The position numbers and the translations under genes are program-made. A stretch of DNA of 64,000 nt, taken from the NCBI GenBank assembly GCA_016709445.1, contig JADJMV010000001.1:496001-560000 (forward strand), in the 5' to 3' direction. Under the pieces are notes generated by a model. The model worked only from the letters and a program-made list of their open reading frames with translations. It was not told where the DNA came from and did not search any database. Source of the DNA: Phycisphaerales bacterium. GTDB taxonomy: Bacteria > Planctomycetota > Phycisphaerae > Phycisphaerales > UBA1924. Shown here piece after piece: positions 56,353 to 64,000 of the stretch (position 1 is the first letter of the stretch; each line of letters begins with the position of its first letter).

Positions 56353-57589
56353 ATGAAGACCTCCTTCCCCAAAGACAGAATCCGTGCTGTGCTGCTCGAA
56401 GGCGTCCACGAGGCGGGCGCCGACCTGCTCGCCGCGGAGGGCTTCCAGGTGGAGCGGCTGTCCGGCTCGCCGACACCGGAGCAGTTGCGCGATCTCCTGG
56501 CCGAGGCGCACCTTGTGGGGCTGCGCTCGAAGACGCAGCTCCGCGCCGAGCATCTCGAGTCGGCGCCGCGGCTGCTCGCCGTCGGCTGCTTCTGCATCGG
56601 CACCGACCAGGTGGACCTCAGGCACACCCGCTCGCACGGCATCCCCGTGTTCAATTCGCCCTTCGGGAATACACGTTCGGTCGCCGAGCTGACGATCGCC
56701 GGAGATCGTCATGCTGTTGCGCCGCGTGTTCGAGAAGAGCTCGATGATGCACTCCGGCGGGTGGGACAAGTCCGCCTCCGGCGCCCACGAGGTCCGCGGG
56801 CGCACGATCGGCATCGTCGGCTACGGCCATATCGGCTCGCAGGTCTCCGTCCTCGCTGAGGCGATGGGGATGCGTGTGGTCTACCACGACATCATCCCCA
56901 AGCTCCCGCTGGGCAACGCCCGCCAGCTCGCCAGCCTTGACGAGGTGCTCGCCCAGGCCGACGCCGTCACGCTCCACGTCCCGTCGACGCCCCAGACCAA
57001 GGGCATGATCGGGCCGGAGCAGATCTCGCGGATGAAGCGGGGTGCGTTGCTCCTCAACAACGCCCGCGGCTCGGTCGTTGATCTCGCCGCGGTCCGGGCC
57101 GCCGTCGAGAGCGGCCACCTCGCCGGCGGCGCTTTCGACGTCTTCCCCGTGGAGCCGCGCGAGCGGGGTCAGGCCTTCGAGAGCGAGCTCAAGGGGCTGG
57201 CGAATGTCATCCTCACGCCGCACATCGGCGGGAGCACGGTGGAAGCGCAGGAGGCGATCGCCCGCGATGTCGCCTCCAAGCTCCTCAAGTTCGTCAATAT
57301 CGGCTCGACCACCGGGGCCGTGAACGTGCCCCAGGTGGAATTACCCCTGCAGGACGAGTTGAGCGATCGCTCCCACCGCGTGCTCCACTTCCACCGCAAC
57401 GTCCCGGGCGTGCTCGGCAAGATCAACTCGGCGATGGCGGGCCAGGGCGTCAACGTCCGCGCCCAGTACCTCCGCACCGACGAGGCCGTCGGCTACGTGG
57501 TGCTCGATGTCGACCCGAGCGCGTCCGAGGCCGCGCTCGAAAGCCTCGACTCGATCGAGGAGACCATCCGCACCCGCGTGCTCTGGTAG
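56353..57589 (+). CDS. serA: D-3-phosphoglycerate dehydrogenase, one apparent frameshift
   Basis: 411 residues after joining frames, the length of E. coli SerA. First frame: VLLEGVHEAGADLLAAEGFQ and FNSPFGNTRSVAELTIA; second: GRTIGIVGYGHIGSQVSVLA (NAD site), LLLNNARGSVVDLAAV (catalytic Arg), PHIGGSTVEAQEAI (catalytic His) and a C-terminal ACT domain (HRNVPGVLGKINSAMAGQG) for serine feedback. One surplus G in gccggag (56697-56703) breaks the frame; removing it gives ELTIAEIVMLLRR. Because serine synthesis is usually required, a sequencing error is likely. Confidence 0.88.
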
Positions 57590-57610
57590 CTCCCGGCGAG
57601 TGTGGGTCGG

Positions 57611-57976
57611 CTACTCGTTGAAGCCCTTGCGGACCTCGTACCGCAGCTCGCCGCCCTCGTTCTGGACGCTCACCACCTGGCTTCGCTTCGCGAATTCGAG
57701 CACCATCGCGGGGTCACTGCCGGCCTGGACCGAAAGATGGTCGTTCGGGAGCCCGGCAAACCGCACCGAATGACCGGGAAGCACCCGCTGGTCCACCGAG
57801 ATTGCCGTCGCCTCCGCGTTGGCGGGCTCCTGGGCGAAGGAGACGGAGATTGGCTCGCTGGTGTGATTGACCACGAGCATGGAGGTCTGGCTCGATCCGA
57901 GGCTGCATGCCGCCTCGCAGCCCCCGAACACCAGGCACCCCAGAACAGCAGAAATCGTGCAGGCCGCGCGTCGCAT
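57611..57976 (-). CDS. Small lipoprotein, unknown function
   Basis: 121 residues. The ATG at 57976 has ggagga eight bases upstream. A lipoprotein signal (AACTISAVLGCLVFGGCEAA) with lipobox FGGC is followed by an all-beta-looking domain (SMLVVNHTSEPISVSFAQEP) that resembles small Ig-like or transthyretin-like sandwiches; no family was identified. It faces serA tail to tail with 21 bases between stops. Confidence 0.68.
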   Translation of the reverse strand: MRRAACTISAVLGCLVFGGCEAACSLGSSQTSMLVVNHTSEPISVSFAQEPANAEATAISVDQRVLPGHSVRFAGLPNDHLSVQAGSDPAMVLEFAKRSQVVSVQNEGGELRYEVRKGFNE

Positions 57977-58098
57977 GGATCGGTTCCTCCAGGAGGTCTC
58001 CGGCAAGGTTATCACCGGGACCTTGCCCGGGTCGCTCCCGTCCATCATCGGCGCGCTTCCTCCCGGAGTCGAAGGGAATCAACCGCCGACTCGACTCG

Positions 58099-58104
58099 TA
58101 TCAT
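58099..58104 (+). promoter_or_regulatory. Candidate -10 element for a leaderless mRNA
   Basis: TATCAT followed by cgaac and the ATG at 58110. No Shine-Dalgarno. Confidence 0.45.
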
Positions 58105-58109
58105 CGAAC

Positions 58110-59336
58110 ATGTCCCGTGCACTGCCATGGTTCTGGACGCTCGCACTGGCCGCGGGCACCGCCCTCGCCCAGCCCGAGACGGCCGGGCCGACGCCCCCAC
58201 CCGCCCCCGGCCTCGATCCCCCGACCCCCGTCGGGGCGACCTCGTACCGACTCAGCCCAGGGGCGTCGGGGCCGATCCTCGCGTGGCATGACGTCGGTGA
58301 TGGCCAGGTTCGCCTCCGGTGGTCCCGCCTCACCGACGCCGGGTGGACCGAGCCTGCCACGGCCTACGCCGCCAAGACCGGCATCGTCGCCAACTGGGCC
58401 GATCTGCCCGCGGTCGTCGAGGGTGGCGACGGCGCCATGTACGCCCAATGGCTCCGACGCACCGCCAAATCGGGCGAGGCCTACGACGCCATGCTGCTCC
58501 GCTCCATCGATGGCGGACAGACCTGGGTCGATCTGGGGCGCCTCAACGACGACGACACCGCCGCGACGCACGGGTTTGTCAGCTACGCCCCGATACCCGA
58601 GGGTCTCCGCGTGTTCTGGCTCGATGGACGCGAGACCGGCGCCCATACCGGGATCGCCGACGCCCCCTCCGCCGGCCATATGACCCTCCGCTCGGCCGTC
58701 GTCGGCGAGAGAATCTCGCCGTCGATCCTGCTGGACGACTCCGTATGCGACTGCTGCGACACCGCGGCTGCCGCCACCAGCCGCGGCCCGCTTGCCGTCT
58801 ACCGCGACCGCGCCGAGGGCGAGATCCGCGATATCGCGGCGGTCGGCGGGCCGCTCGCCGCGCCCCGCATCGTCCACGACGACCACTGGAAGATGCCGGG
58901 CTGTCCGGTCAACGGCCCCGCGCTCGTGGCTTCGGGCGACCGGGCTGTGGTCGCTTGGTACACCGGCTCGCCCGGCGCGATGGTCCAGGCCAGTTTCTCC
59001 GACGACGCGGGGGCGACCTTCTCGCCACCCATCGAGGTCGACCGCACGGCCGGCGCGGCGGTGCCGATTGGTCGTGTCGACCTGGTGGCCGATGGGGATG
59101 GGGCCATTGTCGTATGGCTCCGGAGCGATCGCCGCAAAGGTGTGCTGCTCGCCCAGCGCGTATCACGGGATGGGGTTTCGGGCGAGCCGGTCGTCCTCGC
59201 CCCGATGAATGCCTCGCGCGATTCGGGATTTCCGCAGGCCGAGCGCCTCGGCGACCGCCTCATCGTGGTCTGGCGCGATACCGAGGCGGACACACTGCGA
59301 ACTGCAGTCACGCCCCTCTCGGCGATCGGCGGCTGA
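58110..59336 (+). CDS. Secreted sialidase-like (BNR-repeat) protein with CDCC motif
   Basis: 408 residues. Signal peptide (LPWFWTLALAAGTALAQPE), then beta-propeller-type repeats with Asp-box-like sequences (LRSIDGGQTWVDLG, SFSDDAGATFSPPI). A conserved Cys motif SVCDCCDTAAAATSRGPLAV sits near residue 215; I recall this in uncharacterised exo-alpha-sialidase-like proteins of Planctomycetota, where it could bind a metal or form disulfides. No Asp/Tyr/Glu catalytic set of true sialidases could be assigned. Probably extracytoplasmic. Confidence 0.75.
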   Translation: MSRALPWFWTLALAAGTALAQPETAGPTPPPAPGLDPPTPVGATSYRLSPGASGPILAWHDVGDGQVRLRWSRLTDAGWTEPATAYAAKTGIVANWADLPAVVEGGDGAMYAQWLRRTAKSGEAYDAMLLRSIDGGQTWVDLGRLNDDDTAATHGFVSYAPIPEGLRVFWLDGRETGAHTGIADAPSAGHMTLRSAVVGERISPSILLDDSVCDCCDTAAAATSRGPLAVYRDRAEGEIRDIAAVGGPLAAPRIVHDDHWKMPGCPVNGPALVASGDRAVVAWYTGSPGAMVQASFSDDAGATFSPPIEVDRTAGAAVPIGRVDLVADGDGAIVVWLRSDRRKGVLLAQRVSRDGVSGEPVVLAPMNASRDSGFPQAERLGDRLIVVWRDTEADTLRTAVTPLSAIGG

Positions 59337-59357
59337 TCCACTTGGGCGATTCGTCTG

Positions 59358-59825
59358 TCAGTGCTTCTCGGGCTCCACCAGGTCAATCGATTCGGGCTCG
59401 GATCCCTCGGGGTTGCCCCCCTCCGCTCCGCGGCAGTCCGCGCAGCCCGCATCGCCCGCCGAGCAGGTGCAGTCCTCATCCGTGCAACAGGCCTCGACGC
59501 CGTCCACCTGCTTCGTCACCGTCAGCGAGCCGCCCGTCGTGTCGGCGGCCAGCTCCGCGTGCTTCCGGCGAGGGATCCGGACATCCGCAGTCTGACCGAT
59601 CGCCTCGAATCGCAAGAGCACGGGACCGTTGGTCGTCCCCTCCCAGTTGATCGATCGGCCCGTGGGCAGGCTGACCGACGAGAGCTCGACCTGCTTCTTC
59701 CCCTTGTGCAGACTCACCTGCACGTCCTGGCCCGACAGGTTCGTCGCCCGGGCGTCGTAGTGGTAGCAGCCTGACGCAAACAACGCGGCCAGGCAGGGAA
59801 TGGCGATCATCGCGGCACGGTGCAT
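59358..59825 (-). CDS. Cys-rich lipoprotein
   Basis: 155 residues. Lipobox FASGC after MIAIPCLAALFASGC. The middle (~28-100) looks like a beta-sandwich (NLSGQDVQVSLHKGKKQVEL), and the C-terminal part holds eight Cys within about 25 residues (ACCTDEDCTCSAGDAGCADC) ending in an acidic tail. The cluster could bind metal or an Fe-S cluster, or be disulfide-bonded at the surface. Convergent with the BNR protein gene, 21 bases apart. Confidence 0.68.
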   Translation of the reverse strand: MHRAAMIAIPCLAALFASGCYHYDARATNLSGQDVQVSLHKGKKQVELSSVSLPTGRSINWEGTTNGPVLLRFEAIGQTADVRIPRRKHAELAADTTGGSLTVTKQVDGVEACCTDEDCTCSAGDAGCADCRGAEGGNPEGSEPESIDLVEPEKH

Positions 59826-59971
59826 GGTGTTCTCCAGGGCCGGTCCGGCGGTTCAGCATTGTCCCGCCGCGGAGTGGTACGCGGGAGGATATCGGCCGGA
59901 TCGCCCCCCGGTTTGCCCCAATCCCGGCTTCACATGTCCCCGACACCATCCGGGCTGCCGTTTCGGCCGGT

Positions 59972-60660
59972 TCAGATCCAGCCCAGACCCTGCCAGATCG
60001 CGAGCGTCGGCGGGATGATGCTGCCGTACTCCGCGGCTGCCATCACCCCAAGCTCCTCGACGGGCACCCACCGCGTCGAGCCATACTCCCACGCGTGCTC
60101 GCCCCCGGCCGGCGCGTCCAAACCTGCAGCGATCGAGCCCGTCCCCCCGGTCAGGCGCACGCGCACGACGACGTCCACGCTCGGCGTATTGGGGTCGATG
60201 GAGAGCCCGAGCAAGTCACGCGGCCCCGGCGGCTCGAGGAGTTCCGTCGCGCGTTCTGAGAGACCGGGGATCTCGAGTTCCTCTTCCATCTCGCGCACCA
60301 GCTGGCCCCACACGTCCTCAGATTCGAGCCCGCCGCCGGGCGCGAGTTCCCATAGGCCCGGATAGATGAAGGTCGCGGCCCCGCGTCGGCCCAGCAGCAC
60401 GTGCTCCCGCCCATGCGGATCCGCCGCCGTGATCACACCCGTCACGGCGAGGTGGTAGATCAATGATGGCGTCACGGTCAGCACCCCGTTCTCCGCCGGA
60501 GCCTCGGCCCAGCGGGCGTGGGGCTGCATCGCGTAGCGCAGGTAGGTGTCGCGCGCCGCCTCGATGGTCGTGCCGCGGGCTGGAACCCGAGGAACCTCAG
60601 GATCGGGCCGTTGAACAGGCGGGGGTTGGCCCGCGAGGCTCCATCCCACCGACGCACCAT
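59972..60660 (-). CDS. NUDIX hydrolase, one apparent frameshift
   Basis: About 229 residues after joining frames. The Nudix box is complete: GGGLESEDVWGQLVREMEEE followed by LEI fits Gx5Ex7REUxEExGU closely. The first frame supplies RRWDGASRANPRLFNGPILR, an N-terminus common in ADP-ribose-type Nudix enzymes; the second continues ARGTTIEAARDTYLRYAMQP. The frame changes at a run of three Gs (60577-60579 on the + strand) where one base appears missing. The start is uncertain: ATG at 60660, a GTG 36 bases earlier, or a TTG coupled to the ybaB stop. It hydrolyses a nucleoside diphosphate derivative. Confidence 0.8.
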
Positions 60661-60770
60661 CTCAGCCGTTGGCGGGGGTGGGGGGGTCGGCGCCACGGCG
60701 ATGCGCAGCGAAGCCAGAGGACAGGCCAGCGGCAGGAATGCCGCGGGCAGGTGCCCGGCACCGGCTCGGG

Positions 60771-61142
60771 TCAAGGCAGGAAGTTCCCGAGCTGATCGCT
60801 CAGCCCCTCGATCCCCAGGGCCTTGGCCTCGCGGTCGATGGCCTCGCGGATGCGCTCCTGGGCCTTCTTGAGCGCGTCGTTGGTGGCATCCGCGATCAGC
60901 GAGCCCGCCCGGCGGCGCGCATGGTCGTCGTTGGCCATGCCCGCGACGACCGCCGGGGCGAGTTCCACGTGCACGACCTTGAGCTCGCCGCCGACCGTCA
61001 CACGCACCGCGCCGCCCCCGGCCTCGCCAACCGGTGGGTTCTCATCGAGTGTCCGCTTCACCCGCTGCGTTGCGGCTTGCAGTTTGTCACGATTCTTGAG
61101 CAGCCCGGCCAGGGCGCCCATGGTCTTGAGTTGGTCGAACAT
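60771..61142 (-). CDS. YbaB/EbfC-family nucleoid-associated protein
   Basis: 123 residues, typical length. Helix-beta-helix dimer fold: MFDQLKTMGALAGLLKN, VRVTVGGELKVVHVELAPAV and DATNDALKKAQERIREAI. The ATG at 61142 is chosen because ggagg lies five bases before it. YbaB proteins bind DNA as dimers and are usually encoded between dnaX and recR; dnaX is indeed directly upstream here. Confidence 0.9.
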   Translation of the reverse strand: MFDQLKTMGALAGLLKNRDKLQAATQRVKRTLDENPPVGEAGGGAVRVTVGGELKVVHVELAPAVVAGMANDDHARRRAGSLIADATNDALKKAQERIREAIDREAKALGIEGLSDQLGNFLP

Positions 61143-61221
61143 CCGGTCCTCCATTGCGCCGCGGCCAGTGCGCCGGCGTCTTTCGCGCGGTCGATCGTAT
61201 TCGCTCCCCCGGGTCCCGCCC

Positions 61222-62907
61222 TCACGGCTTCTTCTTCAGGTACGCCGTCTCGACCCGACCCCCGAACAGCTCCATTGCTTGCCGCACCAGTGGGTGTTCG
61301 CGAGCCAGCTGCACCGGGTCGACGGGGTGGGCGCCGGGGTGTTCTCTGCCTCCTCCGGAGCCACCACCTCCAGCGTCACCTTCCGGCCCGCCGCGCGACG
61401 CAGCAGCACCTCGAGTTCCTCGCGTCGGTGCTCCACGACGCTCCGCATCGGCCCGGCCACCTCGACCGCGAGCCGCCCCTCGCGCCACTCCAGAGGGTGC
61501 CCCGCGCCCAGCAGGGTCTGCGTCCGCACCGAATCGGCTGCCAACTCGATCACGCGTGCCCACAGCTCCGCCGCCGAAGCGGGGGGCGCCGCCGGCCCGA
61601 GCGATCCCGCCGGGCTGGTGGATCCGGCGCGCGAGGGCCCCTTGCCCGGCGGGGTCGGATCCGGCTGCGGCGTTGGACGCGTCGGCAGCGGCGCGGTGTC
61701 GGGCGGCGTGGACGAGCCACGCCCCCCCGGCGCTGCCGTCAGGCTTTTTTTGGTCCGGCCCCCGGGCTCCCTCGCCCGGCGGCGATCGCCGGCGAGGAGA
61801 GCCTGGTCACGATCTCCGTCACGCCCGCCAGGCGTTCGGTCATCGCCAGCCGCACGACCGCCGCATCGAACAAGGCCCGCGGGAGCGCGCTGTTGCGGAT
61901 GGATCGCATCACGCTCTCGCAGACCGCGATCATGTGGGAGAGCGCCGCGACGTCGAACCGCTCCGCCCGGGCCGCGTCCTCCTCCCGGGCGTCGGCGGTC
62001 GAGTCCACCAGTTCGGTCCCGCGCCCGCAGGCGCACAGGATCATCAGGTCCCGGAGCCGGGCGGCCAGCGAGTCGAGCACCACCTCGAGGCCGGAGCCCT
62101 TGGTCAGCAGCCCGTCGGCGCACTCGAGCGCGCCTCCCGCGTCCCCCGAGGCTAGGGCGTCGATGAGCCGCCCGAGCAGTTCCCGGTCGGGCAGCCCGAG
62201 CATCTCCTCGAGGAGGGTGAGGGTCAGCTTCTTCTCGCCGGAGGCCAGCAGCCGGTCGAGCAGCGAGAGTGCGTCCCGCATCGACCCGTTCCCGAGCCGC
62301 GCGACCGCGTGCAGCAGGTCGGGATCGGCCTTGACCTTCTCGGCCCCGCAGACCTCGGCGAGGTGGTCGGTGATCCGCGAGGTCGGGATGTCGCGGAAGT
62401 CGAACCGCTGGCATCGGCTCTGGATCGTTGGCGGGACCTTGTGCGCCTCGGTGGTGCACAGGATGAACTTCACGTGCTCCGGCGGCTCCTCCATGGTCTT
62501 GAGCAGCGCGTTGAACGCGCGCGCGTCAGCATGTGCACTTCGTCGATGATGTAGACCTTGTAGGGCCCGCGCATCGGCCGGTAGATGCTGTTGGCGATCA
62601 GGTTTCTCGCCTCGTCCACGCCACGGTTGCTGGCCGCGTCGATCTCGATCACGTCCTGGTCACGGCCGGTCATCACGGCCTGCGCTACCTCGTCCGGCAG
62701 CGTCCCCCCGCTGGGCGTGTTGATCGCGCAAGCGAAGATCCTCGCCATGGAGGTCTTGCCCACCCCCCGCGTCCCGCAGAAGAGGTACGCGTGGGCCACG
62801 CGCCCCGACTCGATCGCGTTCTTGAGGGTCCGCGCGATCGGCTCCTGGCCGACGACCTCGTCGAAACTCTGCGAGCGGTACCGGCGGGCGAGGGCGGTGT
62901 AGGTCAT
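61222..62907 (-). CDS. dnaX: DNA polymerase III subunits gamma and tau, with programmed frameshift and two apparent sequence errors
   Basis: Clamp-loader ATPase. The AAA+ part has ALARRYRSQSFDEVVGQEPI, Walker A FCGTRGVGKTSMAR, IDEVHMLT and sensor 1 KFILCTTEAHKVPPTIQSRC. The zinc module (CxxCxxC) seen in most DnaX proteins is absent; this place reads AINTPSGGTLPDEVAQAVMT. A missing G in the cgcg tract near 62523 breaks the frame (HMLTARAFNALLK when repaired), and a missing C near 61316 breaks the tau tail before HPLVRQAMELFGGRVETAYL. The frame ends at TGA 61739-61741 (gamma, about 389 residues); a -1 shift on the A7 run just before it reads on into a Pro-rich linker and the tau C-terminus (about 562). 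TACACT lies six bases before the ATG. Confidence 0.9.
61683..61751 (-). promoter_or_regulatory. Programmed -1 frameshift cassette in dnaX (slippery A7, stop, downstream stem)
   Basis: Minus strand reads CCA AAA AAA GCC TGA in the gamma frame (A7 at 61745-61751). Six bases after the A run begins a perfect 8-bp stem, cgctgccg/cggcagcg (61731-61738 with 61683-61690). Within it a second 7-bp stem ggcgtgg/ccacgcc (61705-61711 with 61717-61723) closes a 5-base loop. Slip site, spacing and stem match the known E. coli dnaX logic. A missing or extra A in the assembly is the main alternative. Confidence 0.75.
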
Positions 62908-62913
62908 GCCGCC

Positions 62914-62919
62914 AGTGTA
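62914..62919 (-). promoter_or_regulatory. Candidate -10 element for a leaderless dnaX mRNA
   Basis: TACACT followed by ggcggc and the ATG at 62907. No Shine-Dalgarno sequence is present. Confidence 0.5.
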
Positions 62920-62950
62920 CGCGCTGGGCCCGCGGCCCCGCCCGGCGCAA

Positions 62951-62984
62951 GAAAGAGCCCCGGGGGCTCGGGGCCCCCGGGGCT
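62951..62984 (-). terminator. Rho-independent terminator after the metalloprotease gene
   Basis: agccccgggggc (62956-62967) pairs perfectly with gcccccggggct (62973-62984); on the minus strand the stem is followed by ctttcttgc. It separates the metalloprotease from dnaX, which supports an own promoter for dnaX. Confidence 0.8.
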
Positions 62985-63019
62985 GGATGGAGGAACAGGT
63001 CAGGGAGTCCGACCGGCCG

Positions 63020-64000
63020 TCAGCGGGTCACGACGTACGCCGCGTCCATCGCCTTGCTGATCCGCGTTCGGATGTCTCCGAGGTGCGCGGCGGTGTAGGG
63101 GTCGGGGTTGCAGCCGGCGGCCTTCTCGGCCGCCTTGTCGATCCGGCCCAGCTCCTGCGTGGCCAGCGCGCTGATCGTCCGCATTGCCGGGCTCGTCGTC
63201 CGGTCGGCCAGCGCCAGGCTGATCAATCGGTCGGCGTGCTCACGCTGGAGGTTTCGGCGGAAGCTCGAGATCATCGGGGTCGCCGCCGAATAGCTCCCGG
63301 CCTTGGCGCCGTCGCACTCGCTCCACACCGAGTCGGTGATGGTGTCCACCACCTCGGCCAGCGTGATGGCGTCCTTCTGGCCCTGCGTGCGGTACTCGTT
63401 GTCATAAACCCGGCGCAGCGTGCCCGGGTTCATGACAAACGTCAACGCCGTCGCCTGCACCCCGCCGATCAGGTCGTGCACAGTGAAGCTCGGGTCGGCC
63501 ATCAGCTCGCTCGTGCCCGCATTGTCCCACCAGTATTCCTTGCCCATGTGCCGGACGAGATCGGGGGTCAGCCCGAACGAGTCCTCGTTGAAGGAATTGT
63601 CGATGATCAGCTTCAACGCCCGACGCTGCTGCGAGGCCGGGACGTCCTCGATCGCCGTCCGTCCGCCCTCGCTCTTGAAGTCGTTGTTGCTGAACGTCCC
63701 GCCGATCCAGCGGCTCGCGATCGAGAGGCACTGGACCTGCGTGGACAGGAGGTTCTGGTATCGGCGCCGCACCAGGGCCCACGACTGATCGTCCTTCACG
63801 ATCTTGTCGGTGAGCTCGCCGCGCAGCTTGTTGACCAGACCCAGGCGCGAATCGCAGAAGTTCAGGTTGTCCGCGCCGTTGTCCCACGTCATATTGCGAG
63901 GATCGGAGCCGCTCGACATCTCCATCTGGCTGATGTAGATGAGGTCGGGCTCGCTCGAGCGCTTGAGCAGCTCGGGCAGCTTGTCTTCCGGCCCGTACCC
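63020..64000 (-). CDS. Zinc-dependent metalloprotease (DUF4953-type), C-terminal part
   Basis: 326 residues visible; the frame is open to the window edge, so the N-terminus with the HExxH zinc site lies outside. The visible part resembles the C-terminal region of large secreted metalloproteases of the DUF5117/DUF4953 group: MTWDNGADNLNFCDSRLGLV, then LSIASRWIGGTFSNNDFKSE and ALKLIIDNSFNEDSFGLTPD. Such proteins are exported and about 800-900 residues long. The family call rests on remembered similarity and is moderately sure. A strong terminator follows. Confidence 0.65.
   Translation of the reverse strand, partial: GYGPEDKLPELLKRSSEPDLIYISQMEMSSGSDPRNMTWDNGADNLNFCDSRLGLVNKLRGELTDKIVKDDQSWALVRRRYQNLLSTQVQCLSIASRWIGGTFSNNDFKSEGGRTAIEDVPASQQRRALKLIIDNSFNEDSFGLTPDLVRHMGKEYWWDNAGTSELMADPSFTVHDLIGGVQATALTFVMNPGTLRRVYDNEYRTQGQKDAITLAEVVDTITDSVWSECDGAKAGSYSAATPMISSFRRNLQREHADRLISLALADRTTSPAMRTISALATQELGRIDKAAEKAAGCNPDPYTAAHLGDIRTRISKAMDAAYVVTR

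Overview
The window is GC-rich bacterial chromosome with densely packed genes on both strands. No tRNA, rRNA, CRISPR array, prophage, insertion sequence or replication origin was found. Several traits point to Planctomycetota, probably Phycisphaerae: CPxC...CPECG zinc-ribbon membrane proteins, an XrtA-type polysaccharide deacetylase, a stand-alone PrkA kinase and a secreted BNR-like protein with a CDCC motif. This placement is inference; there is no 16S gene here to test it.

Layout. 1-3914: end of a periplasmic adaptor gene and an RND pump. 3960-8823: SpoIIE-type phosphatase, membrane protein, Mrp ATPase and a secreted protein. 9159-27334: a large exopolysaccharide locus with a sugar epimerase, secreted protein, flippase, polymerase, three glycosyltransferases, four sulfotransferases, three left-handed beta-helix acyltransferases, a formyltransferase and a polysaccharide deacetylase; its likely product is a sulfated, acylated surface polysaccharide. 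27365-38981: housekeeping and signalling genes (two metallopeptidases, a degenerate HD-GYP protein, 2-amino-3-ketobutyrate CoA ligase, three zinc-ribbon membrane proteins, PrkA). 39321-48032: a heavy-metal efflux operon with a Cys-rich secreted protein, a triple TRASH/YHS protein, and CusC-, CusB- and CusA-like subunits. 48193-57976: atpG away from other ATP synthase genes, a kinase/phosphatase pair, a cell-wall amidase, two RNA methyltransferases, a Cys-less thioredoxin-fold protein, undecaprenyl-diphosphate phosphatase and SerA. 58110-64000: secreted and lipid-anchored proteins, a NUDIX hydrolase, YbaB, DnaX and the end of a zinc metalloprotease.

Three signals cut across genes. First, many genes lack a Shine-Dalgarno sequence and instead have a -10-like hexamer (TACACT, TAGACT, TAGGCT and similar) only 5-9 bases before the start codon, which predicts leaderless mRNAs. 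Second, dnaX carries a compact programmed -1 frameshift cassette: an A7 slippery run, an in-frame stop, and a stem starting six bases after the slip site, as in the gamma/tau switch of other bacteria. Third, at least nine one- or two-base indels break otherwise intact genes, including dnaX and serA; most lie in homopolymers or CG repeats and look like assembly errors rather than pseudogenes.

Strand composition also changes along the window. The + strand is C-rich at both ends and G-rich between roughly 23-28 kb and 40 kb, whatever the gene direction.
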